A DNA stretch of 64,000 bases from Paenibacillus sp. (GCF_035645195.1 NZ_DASQNA010000008.1:1-64000), one strand, 5' to 3'; positions 17,683 through 26,589 are shown, counted from the stretch's first letter. Translations and numbers: made by a program. Notes: generated from the sequence alone by a model not told the origin.

Positions 17683-19143
17683 ATGATTACTATTTCACAC
17701 GCGATGTATGCCTTGGTAACAGCAGCAGTCATTTTGGTCATGTTGTTTCGTCGAGGTGTCGTAATACCGACGTTGATCGGGACGTTCTTGATCGGATGGA
17801 TTTACAGAGGGGACGTCATCAGCGGGTTTAAAGCGGTGTACAACGCAAACCTGACGGCCGCGCGGGAATTGTTCACGATTTTCTTGATCATCACCTTCAT
17901 GGTCGCCCTCTTGGCCTCGCTCCGCGACATCGGCGCGGATAAGCGGATGATTCAACCGATTCAGAAGTTTATCGTCAACGGTCATGTCGCCTTCTTCATC
18001 CTGGCGGCCGTCACCTTCGTCATCTCGCTCTTCTTCTGGCCGACGCCGGCCGTTCCGCTGATCGGGGCGCTGCTCATCCCGGCCGCGGTGCGCGCGGGGC
18101 TGCCGCCGATGGGCGCGGCGATGGCGATCGCCCTAGCGGGGCAAGGGATGGCGCTCTCCTCCGACTATGTCATGCAGGTCGCCCCGATGCTGAGCGCGAC
18201 GGGGGCCGGCGCCGACACGGGCGTCGTCGCGGACAAAGCGATGATTTTGTCGCTTATTACCGGAGGCGTGGCGATCGGCGGCGCCTACTTGATGAACCGG
18301 AAGGCGATCGCGAGCCCGGCGCTCTCCTCGTCGACGGCCGGAGGGGAAGTCGCCATGTTCCAGACGAAGCCGAGCGCGGATCCCGAATTGGCGGAAGCGG
18401 CGGCGACGGTCGAAACGGTCCCCGCGGACGTCCAGCGTTGGTCCAAAATTCTCGCGGCGCTCGTCCCGCTGGCGATGCTCGGCGTCATGGTCGTCATGAC
18501 GATCTCCAAGTTCACGGACGGCGCCCTCGGCAGCTTCGAAGGCGGCGACGGCGCGGCGTTCATCGGCGGGGTGGCGATCGTGCTGCTCATCCTCGCCTGC
18601 ACCGTGTTCACGAAAATCAACGCGCTCGATAAAATCAGCGATCATCTGGTGGAAGGCTTCGTCTTCGCATTCCGGGCGATGGGGCCCGTCATCCCGATCG
18701 CGGGCTTCTTCTTCCTCGGCAACGCCGACTTCTCCGGCGGCATCCTCGGCGTCGGCGAAGGCGAAACGGCGCCGGCCTTCTTGTTCGATCTCGTCGCGTC
18801 GATCCAAAGCCTCATTCCGCAAAGCGCGATGCTGACCGCTTTCGGCATGATGATCATCGGCGTGATCACCGGCCTCGACGGCTCCGGCTTCTCCGGCCTT
18901 CCGCTGACAGGCTCGCTGTCGGGCGCGCTGGCGCCGACGGTCGGCATGGATCCGTCGACGCTCGCGGCCATCGGCCAAATGGGCGCCATCTGGGCGGGCG
19001 GAGGCACGATCGTCGCCTGGTCGTCGCTCGTCGCCGTCGCCGGCTTCGCCGGGGTGTCCGCGATCGAGCTCGCTCGGAAAAACTTCCTGCCCGTCATCAT
19101 CGGCCTCGCGGTATCGACCGTCGTCGCGGTCGTCTTCTGGTAA
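17683..19143 (+). CDS. Putative solute permease (ion-transporter superfamily-like), about 12 membrane segments
   Basis: This inner-membrane protein of about 486 aa is almost entirely hydrophobic, with a hydrophilic loop near residues 205-250 in the middle. The architecture resembles GntP/DctM/CitMHS-type carriers; I cannot name the family or substrate. ATG 17683 is preferred because GAGGG at 17672-17676 gives a 6-base spacer; ATG 17677 is adjacent to it. The operator and cre-like sites upstream suggest substrate induction and catabolite control. It ends directly against the convergent yyaC gene. Confidence 0.7.
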   Translation: MITISHAMYALVTAAVILVMLFRRGVVIPTLIGTFLIGWIYRGDVISGFKAVYNANLTAARELFTIFLIITFMVALLASLRDIGADKRMIQPIQKFIVNGHVAFFILAAVTFVISLFFWPTPAVPLIGALLIPAAVRAGLPPMGAAMAIALAGQGMALSSDYVMQVAPMLSATGAGADTGVVADKAMILSLITGGVAIGGAYLMNRKAIASPALSSSTAGGEVAMFQTKPSADPELAEAAATVETVPADVQRWSKILAALVPLAMLGVMVVMTISKFTDGALGSFEGGDGAAFIGGVAIVLLILACTVFTKINALDKISDHLVEGFVFAFRAMGPVIPIAGFFFLGNADFSGGILGVGEGETAPAFLFDLVASIQSLIPQSAMLTAFGMMIIGVITGLDGSGFSGLPLTGSLSGALAPTVGMDPSTLAAIGQMGAIWAGGGTIVAWSSLVAVAGFAGVSAIELARKNFLPVIIGLAVSTVVAVVFW

Positions 19144-19764
19144 TCAGGACGTCGAAGACAGAGTTCGGGAAGGCGAGCCTTCGGCGTCGGGCGCCGCCGC
19201 CAGCATCGGCACGATGTCTCCGCTCGCCTTCACGAGGACGCGGCTGAGCACCGCGGCCATTTCGTGTACGAACGTCAGGCTGCCGTGCTCCATCACCTTC
19301 GGGTTCAGCGCCCCGTGATTGTTGACGACGCCTTTGAAATGAACGTGCCCGACGGGGGGCAGCTCCTTCTGCAGACCGAGTCCCGGAACGAGCGGCTCCT
19401 CGACGAACTGCAGCGTGCCGATTTTGAAAAATTGCCCGATGCAGGCGTCGACGGCGATCGTATACGCGTTCGGGTGCGCTCGCGCGATCGCATCGAGCTG
19501 CTTGTGTATGTTTAAGGCGTGAATCGGTTTATCCAACGTGCCGTAAACGCGAATGCGGGGATGGCCCTGGAGCCGTTCCAGCAATCGGCTTCCGACCGAC
19601 GGGCCGAGGGAGTCCCACGAATGGCGGTTCGTCCCGATGCATAGAATCGCGATTTCGGAAAAATGAGGCCGCTTCGCGTAATGCCTCACAAGTGCTTCGG
19701 ACAGCAGTTCCACCGATTTTTTATCGAGATAGTGGCTGTGGCACATGGTCGACAACGAAATCAC
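19144..19764 (-). CDS. yyaC: Spore protease YyaC (GPR-like sporulation protein)
   Basis: This protein of about 200 aa matches the YyaC family, related to the germination protease GPR. Family stretches include IAILCIGTNRHSWDSLGPSVGS, VYGTLDKPIHALN and VDACIG. It is expected in the developing spore; the substrate is unknown. The start is uncertain: GTG 19764, a TTG eight bases downstream of AGGTG, or ATG 19746. Its stop abuts the convergent permease stop. It shares nothing obvious with the catabolic genes around it. Confidence 0.88.
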   Translation of the reverse strand: MISLSTMCHSHYLDKKSVELLSEALVRHYAKRPHFSEIAILCIGTNRHSWDSLGPSVGSRLLERLQGHPRIRVYGTLDKPIHALNIHKQLDAIARAHPNAYTIAVDACIGQFFKIGTLQFVEEPLVPGLGLQKELPPVGHVHFKGVVNNHGALNPKVMEHGSLTFVHEMAAVLSRVLVKASGDIVPMLAAAPDAEGSPSRTLSSTS

Positions 19765-19867
19765 CTGCTCTCTGACGTAAGCTGTAAGCTGTTCTTAAGT
19801 AATCATATCCAAACTCCATGTCCAAAAGCAAAGCCGAACTCCAAAAAGTTCTGTGAACATTTTGTTG

Positions 19868-19888
19868 TATGGTATACAATATACCAAA
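19868..19888. promoter_or_regulatory. GntR operator site C
   Basis: The sequence is TATGGTATA-CAA-TATACCAAA. Its inner 17 bp (TGGTATACAATATACCA) match the perfect palindrome at 22132. It lies 25 bases upstream of the creatininase-family start codon, a position suited to repression. Confidence 0.75.
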
Positions 19889-19913
19889 TGACAAAATGAA
19901 AGGGGAATGCAGC

Positions 19914-20666
19914 ATGACGACAGCGTATCGGTTGACGGAAATGACGTGGCCCGAGGTGAAGGAAGCGTTACATACGGTTCGAATCGCCATTATCCCTCTA
20001 GGCGCCCATGAGCAGCACGGCCCTCACATGAACGAAAGCTGCGATGCGGTGCTCGCGGAGGCGATGGCGGTCCGGCTGGCGGAACGGCTGCACCCGCTCG
20101 CGATCGTGACGCCGACGGTCAACATGGGGGTGTCCCCTCACCATCTCCATTTCCCAGGCACGATCTCGCTGCAGCCGTCTACGCTCATCGCCGTGCTTCG
20201 GGATATGGCGCATTCGCTTAAAGAACACGGCATCGAGAAGATACTCGTGCTCAATGCCCACGGCGGCAACCAGAACACGCTCGCCGTCGCCGCCGAAACG
20301 ATCACGCTCGAGCTCGGCGTCCAGATGTTTTACGCCAAAACGACCGCCTCCGCCAAAGACGTCATGGACCGAACGATCGGCTCGAAACTGTACGGACACA
20401 GCTGCGAGCGTGAAGTGTCGGAGGCGCTCTATTTGGCGCCGCAGCTCGTCCGGGCGGATTTGCTTGAGAAAGGGGACATTCAAGAAGGGCGCTGGCGGCG
20501 GCTCCGCCCCGGCAGCCCGCTGCAAGGCTACTATTATTATGAAGAAATGACGCGCAACGGCTGCATCGGGGACGCGACGAAGGCGAGCCGAGACATCGGC
20601 GAACAAATCGTGGAAACGGCGCTCTCGCGCCTTGCGGACGCGGTGAGGGACGTGCTGCAGTCATGA
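19914..20666 (+). CDS. Creatininase family protein (putative amidohydrolase)
   Basis: This 250-aa cytoplasmic metal-dependent hydrolase belongs to the creatininase/FAPy deformylase/MftE family. Metal-ligand motifs are IPLGAHEQHGPHM (E and H ligands), SCDAV and LNAHGGNQN. Members open cyclic amides or cleave amides and peptides; the locus gives no sign of creatinine metabolism, so the substrate is open. The ATG at 19914 follows AAAGGGG. Its stop overlaps the next start (ATGA), so the two genes are coupled. An operator palindrome sits just upstream. Confidence 0.85.
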   Translation: MTTAYRLTEMTWPEVKEALHTVRIAIIPLGAHEQHGPHMNESCDAVLAEAMAVRLAERLHPLAIVTPTVNMGVSPHHLHFPGTISLQPSTLIAVLRDMAHSLKEHGIEKILVLNAHGGNQNTLAVAAETITLELGVQMFYAKTTASAKDVMDRTIGSKLYGHSCEREVSEALYLAPQLVRADLLEKGDIQEGRWRRLRPGSPLQGYYYYEEMTRNGCIGDATKASRDIGEQIVETALSRLADAVRDVLQS

Positions 20667-22090
20667 AAACGGCGCTGTTCCTCTCCGCCATCGCCGCGAA
20701 CTTGCTTTGGGCTCTGTTCCCCGAGCTGCCGCTGCATTGGCTGATATCGGTTTTATGCATTTCGATTCTCGCCGTCGTTTTCGCCTCGGTGAAACCGTTC
20801 GTAAGGCTGCTCGGCAGCTTGTTCCTCGCGGTCGGCTTCGGCCTGCTGCTGAAGCACGGCGCGGCGTGGTCCGCCTACGTGCTGTCGTTCGGCGGCATGC
20901 TGAACATTTTAAGCTTGTTCGCGCTCGTTCCGGTCGTCGCCGTCCCGATTCAGTTGGGCCGTTACGCGGATCGGGTGCAGTCGATCATCCGCCGCCAAGT
21001 GAGGCATTCCGGCGTGCTGTACGCCATCACGTCGTCCATGTCGTATCTATTCAGCTCGTTCATGAGCGTCGCGGCGCTGCCGATGGTGTACCATACGATT
21101 CGCTCTTCGGTCGACTTGTATCCGATCGCGGACAAGGAGCGGTTTATCAGCAGGTCGATTACGCACGGCTTCGGCATGCCGCTCGTTTGGACGCCGGTGA
21201 CGCCGATGGTCGGCATCATCGTCGAAATGACGGGGGTGCGGTGGACGTCCATTTTGCCGATCGTCATCCCGCTCAGCTTCCTCGGCTTGCTGCTCGACTG
21301 GCTGACGGCGATGTGGATCGCGAACCGGCGAAGGAAACGGCTCACCGGCTCGGCGCTCGGGGAGCTGGCAGCCGCTCGGGAGCTTCCTGCGGACGCGGCC
21401 GTCCGCGGGGCTGCGCCGCCTGAGCGCGCCGAAACGAGCGGGGCGAAGCCGCGTCATCCCGCGCAAATTTTCGTCGTCATCTTGGCGTTCAATTTGTTGA
21501 TTTCGGCGCTGGAGCGGTTCACCGACTTAAGCTTCTTAGTGCTCGTAACGTTGTCCGTCATCCCGTTCGCGTGGGCGTGGTCTTCGCTGATCGGCATGTC
21601 GGGGGCGTTCGTCGTGCAGGCGAAGAAGGCGGTGCCGGAGCAGCTGCGGAAGATGAAAGATCAATTTTTCGTTTTTCTAAGCGCCGGCTACATGATCGCC
21701 GCGGTGCAGGCGACGGGGACCGACCTCGCCGTCAGCTCGGCGCTCGGCGCATTCAAGGATGCGGTCGGAGCGGAGCTGTTCCTCGTGCTCGTGCCGCTGC
21801 TGCCGTTCGCCATGGCGTTCGTCGGCATCCATCCGGCCGTCGCGTTGGCGCTGGCGGCGGGCGCGCTGAACCCGGCGGCGCTCGGCATTTCCGTCGAGCT
21901 GATCGCGGTCGCGATGCTGGCCGGCGCGGCGGGTTCGTTCCTTGTAGGCCCGTACAACGCCACCGTCGGCATTATGTCGAGCCTCGTGGACCGCAGCGCG
22001 TACCGGGTGTCGAATTGGAATTTGCCGTTTACGGCGGGCTTTTTGGCGATCTGCATGACGGCGCTCTATTTCTTGCAAAAAGGTGGTTGA
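20663..22090 (+). CDS. Putative membrane transporter (ion-transporter superfamily-like)
   Basis: This 475-aa integral membrane protein has about 11-12 hydrophobic segments and one soluble loop near residues 220-265. Features such as SITHGFGMPLVWTPVTPMVG and FVGIHPAVALALAAGALNP suggest re-entrant loops as in DcuC/ArsB/CitMHS-type carriers. I cannot name the family or ligand. It overlaps the creatininase-family gene by four bases, so it probably imports the amidohydrolase substrate or exports a product. It is unrelated in sequence to the permease at 17683. Confidence 0.7.
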   Translation: MKTALFLSAIAANLLWALFPELPLHWLISVLCISILAVVFASVKPFVRLLGSLFLAVGFGLLLKHGAAWSAYVLSFGGMLNILSLFALVPVVAVPIQLGRYADRVQSIIRRQVRHSGVLYAITSSMSYLFSSFMSVAALPMVYHTIRSSVDLYPIADKERFISRSITHGFGMPLVWTPVTPMVGIIVEMTGVRWTSILPIVIPLSFLGLLLDWLTAMWIANRRRKRLTGSALGELAAARELPADAAVRGAAPPERAETSGAKPRHPAQIFVVILAFNLLISALERFTDLSFLVLVTLSVIPFAWAWSSLIGMSGAFVVQAKKAVPEQLRKMKDQFFVFLSAGYMIAAVQATGTDLAVSSALGAFKDAVGAELFLVLVPLLPFAMAFVGIHPAVALALAAGALNPAALGISVELIAVAMLAGAAGSFLVGPYNATVGIMSSLVDRSAYRVSNWNLPFTAGFLAICMTALYFLQKGG

Positions 22091-22131
22091 CAGACGGCGG
22101 CGCCTCGATGATAATAGGCACAAGCAAGATA

Positions 22132-22152
22132 TTTGGTATACAATATACCAAA
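22132..22152. promoter_or_regulatory. GntR operator site D (perfect palindrome)
   Basis: TTTGGTATA-CAA-TATACCAAA is a perfect 9-3-9 inverted repeat. It lies 67 bp upstream of the diiron-oxidase start and just after the upstream permease gene, so it marks a separate promoter for the second half of the cluster. Confidence 0.8.
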
Positions 22153-22218
22153 TAAAGCGAGCCTGACGCCGACATGTATGCCTTATCCATTCTATATTTT
22201 GAGAGGAGCGTTTCTACC

Positions 22219-22929
22219 ATGACCTTGATCGCATCGAAGCCCCGTTTTATGAACAAAGAGGAATTCCGCAGCGCATTGGAGCAAGCCATCGAAGGCAACG
22301 CCGTCGCGAAAGCCCCTTTTACGACGATGTGGGCGAACGGCGAACTGAAGAAGGAACACTTCGCCAGATGGGTAGAGCAGCATTACGCGTACGTCGGTCC
22401 GTTCGCGGAGTACCTCGCTTACATATACGCGAACTGTCCGCACGAGGACGCTAGAGACTTCCTGCTGCAAAACATGTGGGAAGAAGAGCTCGGCGGCGAC
22501 CGGCACACGGATTTGTTGATCCGCTTCGGCGAAGCGTGCGGCACGACCCGCGAACGCATCGTCGGCATGAAGGATCTGCTCCCGGAAACGATCGGTTTGC
22601 AGTCTTGGTGCTACCGGATGGCGTTTAAAGAAAACTTCCTGTTCGCGACCGCGGCGCTCGTCGTCGGCCTCGAATCCCAGGTGCCGGCGATCTACCGCCG
22701 CCAAACGCCGGTGCTTCGCGAGAAATACGGCTTCACCGACGAGGAAGTGGAATTTTTCGATCTTCATATCGTCTCGGACGAAATTCACGGCGAGCGCGGC
22801 TATCAGATCGTTCTGGAATACGCGAAGACGGCGGAGGAGCAGCAGCGCTGCATCCAAATCGTCGAAGAAGCGACCAAAATGCGCCGCATGTACATCGCCG
22901 CTATTTCCCGGGAATTCGTAGGCAAATAA
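22219..22929 (+). CDS. Heme-oxygenase-like diiron oxidase (HDO; TenA/PqqC/CADD superfamily)
   Basis: This 236-aa all-helical protein keeps all six metal ligands expected for HDO enzymes: E89, H96, E152, H183, D187 and H190. The last three form H-x3-D-x2-H in DLHIVSDEIHGER. From memory, the spacing matches Chlamydia CADD (E81, H88, E142, H174, D178, H181). HDOs use two irons and O2 for N-oxygenation, C-C cleavage or self-sacrificing chemistry. The aldehyde dehydrogenase, ferredoxins and GntR gene next to it suggest oxidative catabolism, but the substrate is unknown. The ATG at 22219 follows GAGAGGAG. Thiaminase TenA and PqqC lack this ligand set. Confidence 0.82.
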   Translation: MTLIASKPRFMNKEEFRSALEQAIEGNAVAKAPFTTMWANGELKKEHFARWVEQHYAYVGPFAEYLAYIYANCPHEDARDFLLQNMWEEELGGDRHTDLLIRFGEACGTTRERIVGMKDLLPETIGLQSWCYRMAFKENFLFATAALVVGLESQVPAIYRRQTPVLREKYGFTDEEVEFFDLHIVSDEIHGERGYQIVLEYAKTAEEQQRCIQIVEEATKMRRMYIAAISREFVGK

Positions 22930-23020
22930 CGAACCGACGATTCCCGAGCCGGCGGCAGCGTCTCTCGGGAATCTTGTTCATTAGCGCCCTACTTCGGTCG
23001 AAAAGAGAGGGGAAGCGCCC

Positions 23021-24502
23021 ATGACGGTGGAAACGGCAGTGCGCACTTATATGAACTTAATTAACGGCGAATGGGTGTCCTCGATCAGCTGGCTCACGTT
23101 CGACAGCGTCAATCCGGCCGATACGTCGGACGTCGTCGGACGGTTCCAAGCGTCGGTCGCGGAGGATGCGGTCGCCGCGGTCGAAGCGGCAGACGCCGCG
23201 TTCGCCGGATGGAAGTCGGTCGCCCCGAGCCGGCGGGCGGAGATTTTGTATAAAGCGGCGGAGCTGCTGGAAGCGAACCTGGAGCGGAACGCCGCGGAGC
23301 TGACGCGGGAGGAAGGCAAGACGCTCGCGAGCAGCCGGATGGAAGTGAAGCGTTCGGCCCAAACGCTCCGCTACTATGCTTCCGAAGGGCTTAATGTCGC
23401 GGGCGAAACGCTGCCCTCCGACGACCCGACGACGTTCGTGTACACGAAGAAGGAACCGCTCGGCGTCGTAACGGTCATCACGCCGTGGAACTTCCCGATT
23501 TCGATCCCGGCGCGCAAAATCGCCCCGGCGCTCGTCACCGGCAACACCGTCGTGTTCAAGCCCGCGTCGGATACGCCGCTCATCGCGTTTCGTCTCGTCG
23601 AAGCGCTGCACGAGGCGGGGCTGCCAGCAGGGGTGCTTAATTTCGTCACCGGCTCGGCTTCGAAAACGGCGGCGCCGCTCACGACGCATCCCGCCGTGAA
23701 GGCGGTCACCTTCACGGGTTCGACGGGAGCGGGGGAAAGCATACATCGGTCGGTGCGGCTGTCGACGCGGGTGCAGCTCGAGCTCGGCGGCAAAAATCCG
23801 CTCGTCGTGCTCGAAGACGCCGATTTGGACCACGCCGCGGAGCTTGCGGTGAAGGGCGGCTTCGAATTGACCGGGCAGGCTTGCACGGGCACGAGCCGCG
23901 TGATCGTCATGGACGCCGTCTACGACGCGTTCGTCGGTAAGCTGGCGGCGAAGGCGAAGGCGCTGCGCATCGGCAGCGGGCTCGCCGCCGGCGTCGACGT
24001 CGGTCCGCTCGCCAACGCCAGCCAGCTTGACAACGTCCTGAGCTACGTGGCGATCGGCCTCGAGGAAGGCGCCGAGCTCGTCTGCGGCGGCGAGCGGCTG
24101 ACCGAAGGCGAGTATGCGTCCGGCTACTACGTGACCCCGGCGGTGTTCGCGGGCGTCACGCCGGACATGCGGATCGCGCAGGAGGAAATATTCGGCCCGG
24201 TAATCGCGGTGCTCCGCGCCGGCAGTCTGCAGGAGGCGGTGCGGATCGCCAACGGCGTCGAATACGGCTTGTCCGCTTCGATCTGCACGTCGGACGACAC
24301 GAAGATGCGGTATTTCGTCGACCACAGCGAATCCGGCATGGTCAAGATCAATCGGCCGACGACGGGCAACGCGGTGAACGCGCCGTTCGGCGGCGTCAAA
24401 ATGTCGAGCACGGCGACGTACCGGGAATCCGGGCGCGGGGCGCTCGAGTTTTACACTCGGGTGAAGACGGTATACCACGGGATTGCGCCGCTGAAGGGTT
24501 GA
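23021..24502 (+). CDS. NAD(P)-dependent aldehyde dehydrogenase (ketoglutarate-semialdehyde dehydrogenase-like)
   Basis: This 493-aa cytoplasmic enzyme oxidizes an aldehyde to the acid. Catalytic Cys is C288 in GQACTGTSR and the general base is E254 in LELGGKNP; VITPWNFPISIP and FTGSTGAGES belong to the cofactor site. The overall pattern resembles 2,5-dioxovalerate (alpha-ketoglutarate semialdehyde) dehydrogenases, but specificity cannot be fixed by eye. It lies about 90 bp after the diiron oxidase gene and could remove an aldehyde produced by it. The ATG at 23021 follows AGAGAGGGGAAG. Confidence 0.9.
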   Translation: MTVETAVRTYMNLINGEWVSSISWLTFDSVNPADTSDVVGRFQASVAEDAVAAVEAADAAFAGWKSVAPSRRAEILYKAAELLEANLERNAAELTREEGKTLASSRMEVKRSAQTLRYYASEGLNVAGETLPSDDPTTFVYTKKEPLGVVTVITPWNFPISIPARKIAPALVTGNTVVFKPASDTPLIAFRLVEALHEAGLPAGVLNFVTGSASKTAAPLTTHPAVKAVTFTGSTGAGESIHRSVRLSTRVQLELGGKNPLVVLEDADLDHAAELAVKGGFELTGQACTGTSRVIVMDAVYDAFVGKLAAKAKALRIGSGLAAGVDVGPLANASQLDNVLSYVAIGLEEGAELVCGGERLTEGEYASGYYVTPAVFAGVTPDMRIAQEEIFGPVIAVLRAGSLQEAVRIANGVEYGLSASICTSDDTKMRYFVDHSESGMVKINRPTTGNAVNAPFGGVKMSSTATYRESGRGALEFYTRVKTVYHGIAPLKG

Positions 24503-24540
24503 ACCTTCGGCGTCGACAGGGTTACGGGAGGAGGCTGCGA

Positions 24541-25014
24541 ATGAAATCGGTACTGAAGCTGGAACTTGAAGAGGCGAAGGTGATGATCGAAGCGGCGAAG
24601 CGCGCCGCGGCGGAAGCGAAGGCGCTCGAGACGATCTGCATCGTCGACGACGGCGGATACGTCATCGCGTTGGAGCGGATGAACGGCGCCCGCATCACGG
24701 GCCCCGAGATCGCGATCGCCAAGGCGTTCACCGCGAGCGGCCATAAGCGTTCCACGCATTTGTTCAACCAGCCGGGGGGACCTGCGACGACGACCGGGGA
24801 AGCGTTCGGCATTCACGTCATGATTCCGGGCAAGTTCGCGATCTTCGTCGGGGGCTTCCCGATCGTCGTCAACGGCGAAGTGATCGGCGGCGTCGGCGTC
24901 AGCGGCGGCAACGGCGAGCAGGACACGGCCGTAGGCACGGCCGCGCTGCGAGCGCTGCAGGAGCATCTTGGCCCCGAATACGACGTGATGACGGAGGCGG
25001 ATATCAAAAAGTGA
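24541..25014 (+). CDS. GlcG/HbpS family protein (heme-binding domain family)
   Basis: This 157-aa protein belongs to the GlcG/HbpS family. Its pattern is CIVDDGGYVIALERMNGA, IAIAKAFTASGHKRST and GGFPIVVNGEVIGGVGVSGGNGEQD. Some members bind heme or corrinoids, and many lie in catabolic operons (glycolate, diols) with no settled role. There is no signal peptide, so it is cytoplasmic, unlike secreted HbpS. The ATG at 24541 follows GGGAGGAGG, 38 bases after the aldehyde dehydrogenase, suggesting co-transcription. Confidence 0.88.
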   Translation: MKSVLKLELEEAKVMIEAAKRAAAEAKALETICIVDDGGYVIALERMNGARITGPEIAIAKAFTASGHKRSTHLFNQPGGPATTTGEAFGIHVMIPGKFAIFVGGFPIVVNGEVIGGVGVSGGNGEQDTAVGTAALRALQEHLGPEYDVMTEADIKK

Positions 25015-25115
25015 TGCGCCGCCCTGCTGCGGGTTCCTTGTAAGACTTTCTGCGCGACCCGATCGGCGTCGAACCGTGCTGCTGCGCGCCGCGTGAAAGC
25101 GTTGCGCACCGAGTG

Positions 25116-25172
25116 TTGATACCGCCCATGCATTGGATTACACTAAGGGAAACACTCATTCGGGGGTATACC
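25116..25172 (+). promoter_or_regulatory. Promoter and GGTATACC site in front of the GntR gene
   Basis: TTGATA (25116-25121) and TACACT (25139-25144) are 17 bp apart. GGTATACC, followed by AG, lies at 25165-25172, two bases before the start codon, and matches the core of the operator palindromes at 22132 and 27275. This suggests autoregulation. Confidence 0.6.
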
Positions 25173-25174
25173 AG

Positions 25175-25855
25175 ATGCCGGATTCGCAGCAAGTCGTATG
25201 GAGGGACGAGGAACTTAGTCCGATCCGCGACAAAGTGTACCAATATATCAAACAAGCGATCGTGCAAGGCGTTTACAAGTCGGGAGAGCGCATTATCGAG
25301 CGGGAGCTGGCGGATCAGTTGAACGTGAGCCGCACGCCGATCCGGGAAGCGTTGTTTCGGTTGGAGTCGCAGGGCTTCGTGAAAACGATTCCGCGCAAAG
25401 GCGTCGTCGTTTCGAAGCTGTCGCCGGAGGAAATCGTCGAAATTTTCACCATCCTCGCCTCTCTCGAAAGCCTCACGATGAAGCTGGCCGCGCAGAAGGC
25501 GGAAGCGGCGGAGCGGGAGGAGCTGACTCGGCTCATCGGGGAGCTGGACGCCGTGCTGGCGGCGCCGGAAATCGGCGAAGAGCATCGGATGGTTCACTTC
25601 GTCGTGCACGACGTCGTCTGTCGGGCGGCGCGCAGCCCGCGCCTGACCCAAATGCTCGACAGCTTGTCCGACTACATTCGCGCCTTCGCGAATGTCGGGT
25701 ACGAGCTGCCCGGGCGGCTGCGCAAGGCGATCGAGGAGCATCGCGACCTCGCGAAGGCGGTGCGCGACGGCGAGCCGGATCTCGCGGAGAGCCTTACGAA
25801 AATTCATTTGGAAAACGCCAAGAAAGCGTATTTGGAAGCCTTGAGCAAGCAATAA
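25175..25855 (+). CDS. GntR family transcriptional regulator (FadR/FCD subfamily)
   Basis: This 226-aa DNA-binding repressor or activator has an N-terminal winged helix (IRDKVYQYIKQAIVQG, RIIERELADQLNVSRTPIREALFRLESQG) and a C-terminal all-helical FCD ligand domain. Candidate metal/ligand His residues lie in HFVVHDVV and EEHRDLAKAVRDGE. FCD regulators commonly sense organic acids that are substrates or products of neighbouring enzymes. ATG 25175 is chosen because GGGGG lies about 9 bases upstream; a TTG 42 bases earlier is in the promoter. Palindromes at 17365, 17587, 19868, 22132 and 27267 are its likely operators. Confidence 0.93.
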   Translation: MPDSQQVVWRDEELSPIRDKVYQYIKQAIVQGVYKSGERIIERELADQLNVSRTPIREALFRLESQGFVKTIPRKGVVVSKLSPEEIVEIFTILASLESLTMKLAAQKAEAAEREELTRLIGELDAVLAAPEIGEEHRMVHFVVHDVVCRAARSPRLTQMLDSLSDYIRAFANVGYELPGRLRKAIEEHRDLAKAVRDGEPDLAESLTKIHLENAKKAYLEALSKQ

Positions 25856-25910
25856 CCGAACGCGGGGACCGGAGGTCGTCCGGGTTCGGGCCGGAGACGG
25901 AGGTGGTTCG

Positions 25911-26198
25911 ATGCCGCAGATCACGCTGCACCAGAACGGACAAGTGATTCAGCAAGAGGTGAACGCGAACAGCAACCTGGTGGTGCTGGCCGGAATCAAA
26001 AAGTTTCCCCACCTCAAGTACGGCTGCGGAATGGGCAAGTGCACCAAATGTACGATCAAAGTGCTGTCCGGCGCTCAAGGCCTGCCGGAGCCGAATTGGA
26101 AAGAGCAGAAGATGCTGGGCGAGCGGCTGAACGACGGATTTCGGCTCGCGTGCCAGCTCTACATATCGGAGGATTTGGTGATCACGCAGGATTTTTAA
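25911..26198 (+). CDS. 2Fe-2S ferredoxin-type protein (plant type), small
   Basis: This 95-aa soluble electron carrier has cluster ligands C39, C44 and C47 (CGMGKCTKC) and C81 (FRLACQ). It is about as short as this fold allows. It lies 55 bases after the GntR gene and 24 bases before a 100-aa unknown gene. With an HDO enzyme nearby, it could supply electrons for diiron activation. A second related ferredoxin lies at 26887-27222. No dedicated ferredoxin reductase is visible in the window. Confidence 0.88.
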   Translation: MPQITLHQNGQVIQQEVNANSNLVVLAGIKKFPHLKYGCGMGKCTKCTIKVLSGAQGLPEPNWKEQKMLGERLNDGFRLACQLYISEDLVITQDF

Positions 26199-26222
26199 TT
26201 TCGATACCTGGAGGGGACCGAA

Positions 26223-26525
26223 ATGAGCGAATTCGTTTTATTGTCCACGACCGAACGATACCGGACCGTTACCGACAACCCGTGCCTCGAAAAGGTGGCC
26301 GACTACGAATACTACTTTTTCGGGAAGAAGAAAACGACGTTCACGATTTGCCGCATCAAGGATACCGATGGCGCGCGCATTTTGATTCAGGGCGTGAACG
26401 AGGTGTTCCCGGACAACAGCATTCCGCTCAAGGTGTTTCCGAAGTTCGAGACAACCGAAGAGATCGAGAAGGAAATTTTCGAACTGGATATCGACGAAGA
26501 AAGCAAAGTTGTGAAGGTCGGCTGA
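26223..26525 (+). CDS. Conserved-looking 100-aa protein of unknown function
   Basis: This 100-aa acidic soluble protein has no motif I recognise and contains a single Cys (residue 21). The layout looks beta-rich in the first 75 residues (FGKKKTTFTICRIKDTDGARIL) with an acidic tail (EEIEKEIFELDIDEESK). The ATG at 26223 follows GGAGGGG and lies 24 bases after the ferredoxin gene, so the two are almost certainly co-transcribed. It may be a small accessory subunit of the oxidase/ferredoxin system; this is inferred only from position. An intrinsic terminator follows. Confidence 0.75.
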   Translation: MSEFVLLSTTERYRTVTDNPCLEKVADYEYYFFGKKKTTFTICRIKDTDGARILIQGVNEVFPDNSIPLKVFPKFETTEEIEKEIFELDIDEESKVVKVG

Positions 26526-26549
26526 CGTCGACCGGCACGCCTTGGCTAG

Positions 26550-26586
26550 GCGCAAGCTGCGGGGAACCGCGGTTTGCGCTTTTTTG
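26550..26586 (+). terminator. Intrinsic terminator ending the ferredoxin transcript
   Basis: GCGCAAGCTGCGG (26550-26562) pairs with CCGCGGTTTGCGC (26567-26579, two G-U pairs), followed by six T residues. Confidence 0.85.
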
Positions 26587-26589
26587 TTG

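Noticed and set aside
19914-20666. True creatininase or mycofactocin MftE
   Set aside because: No creatinase, sarcosine oxidase or mft genes are in the window, so only the family level is supported.
22219-22929. Thiaminase II (TenA) or PqqC
   Set aside because: There are no thi or pqq genes nearby, and the complete diiron ligand set distinguishes it from both.
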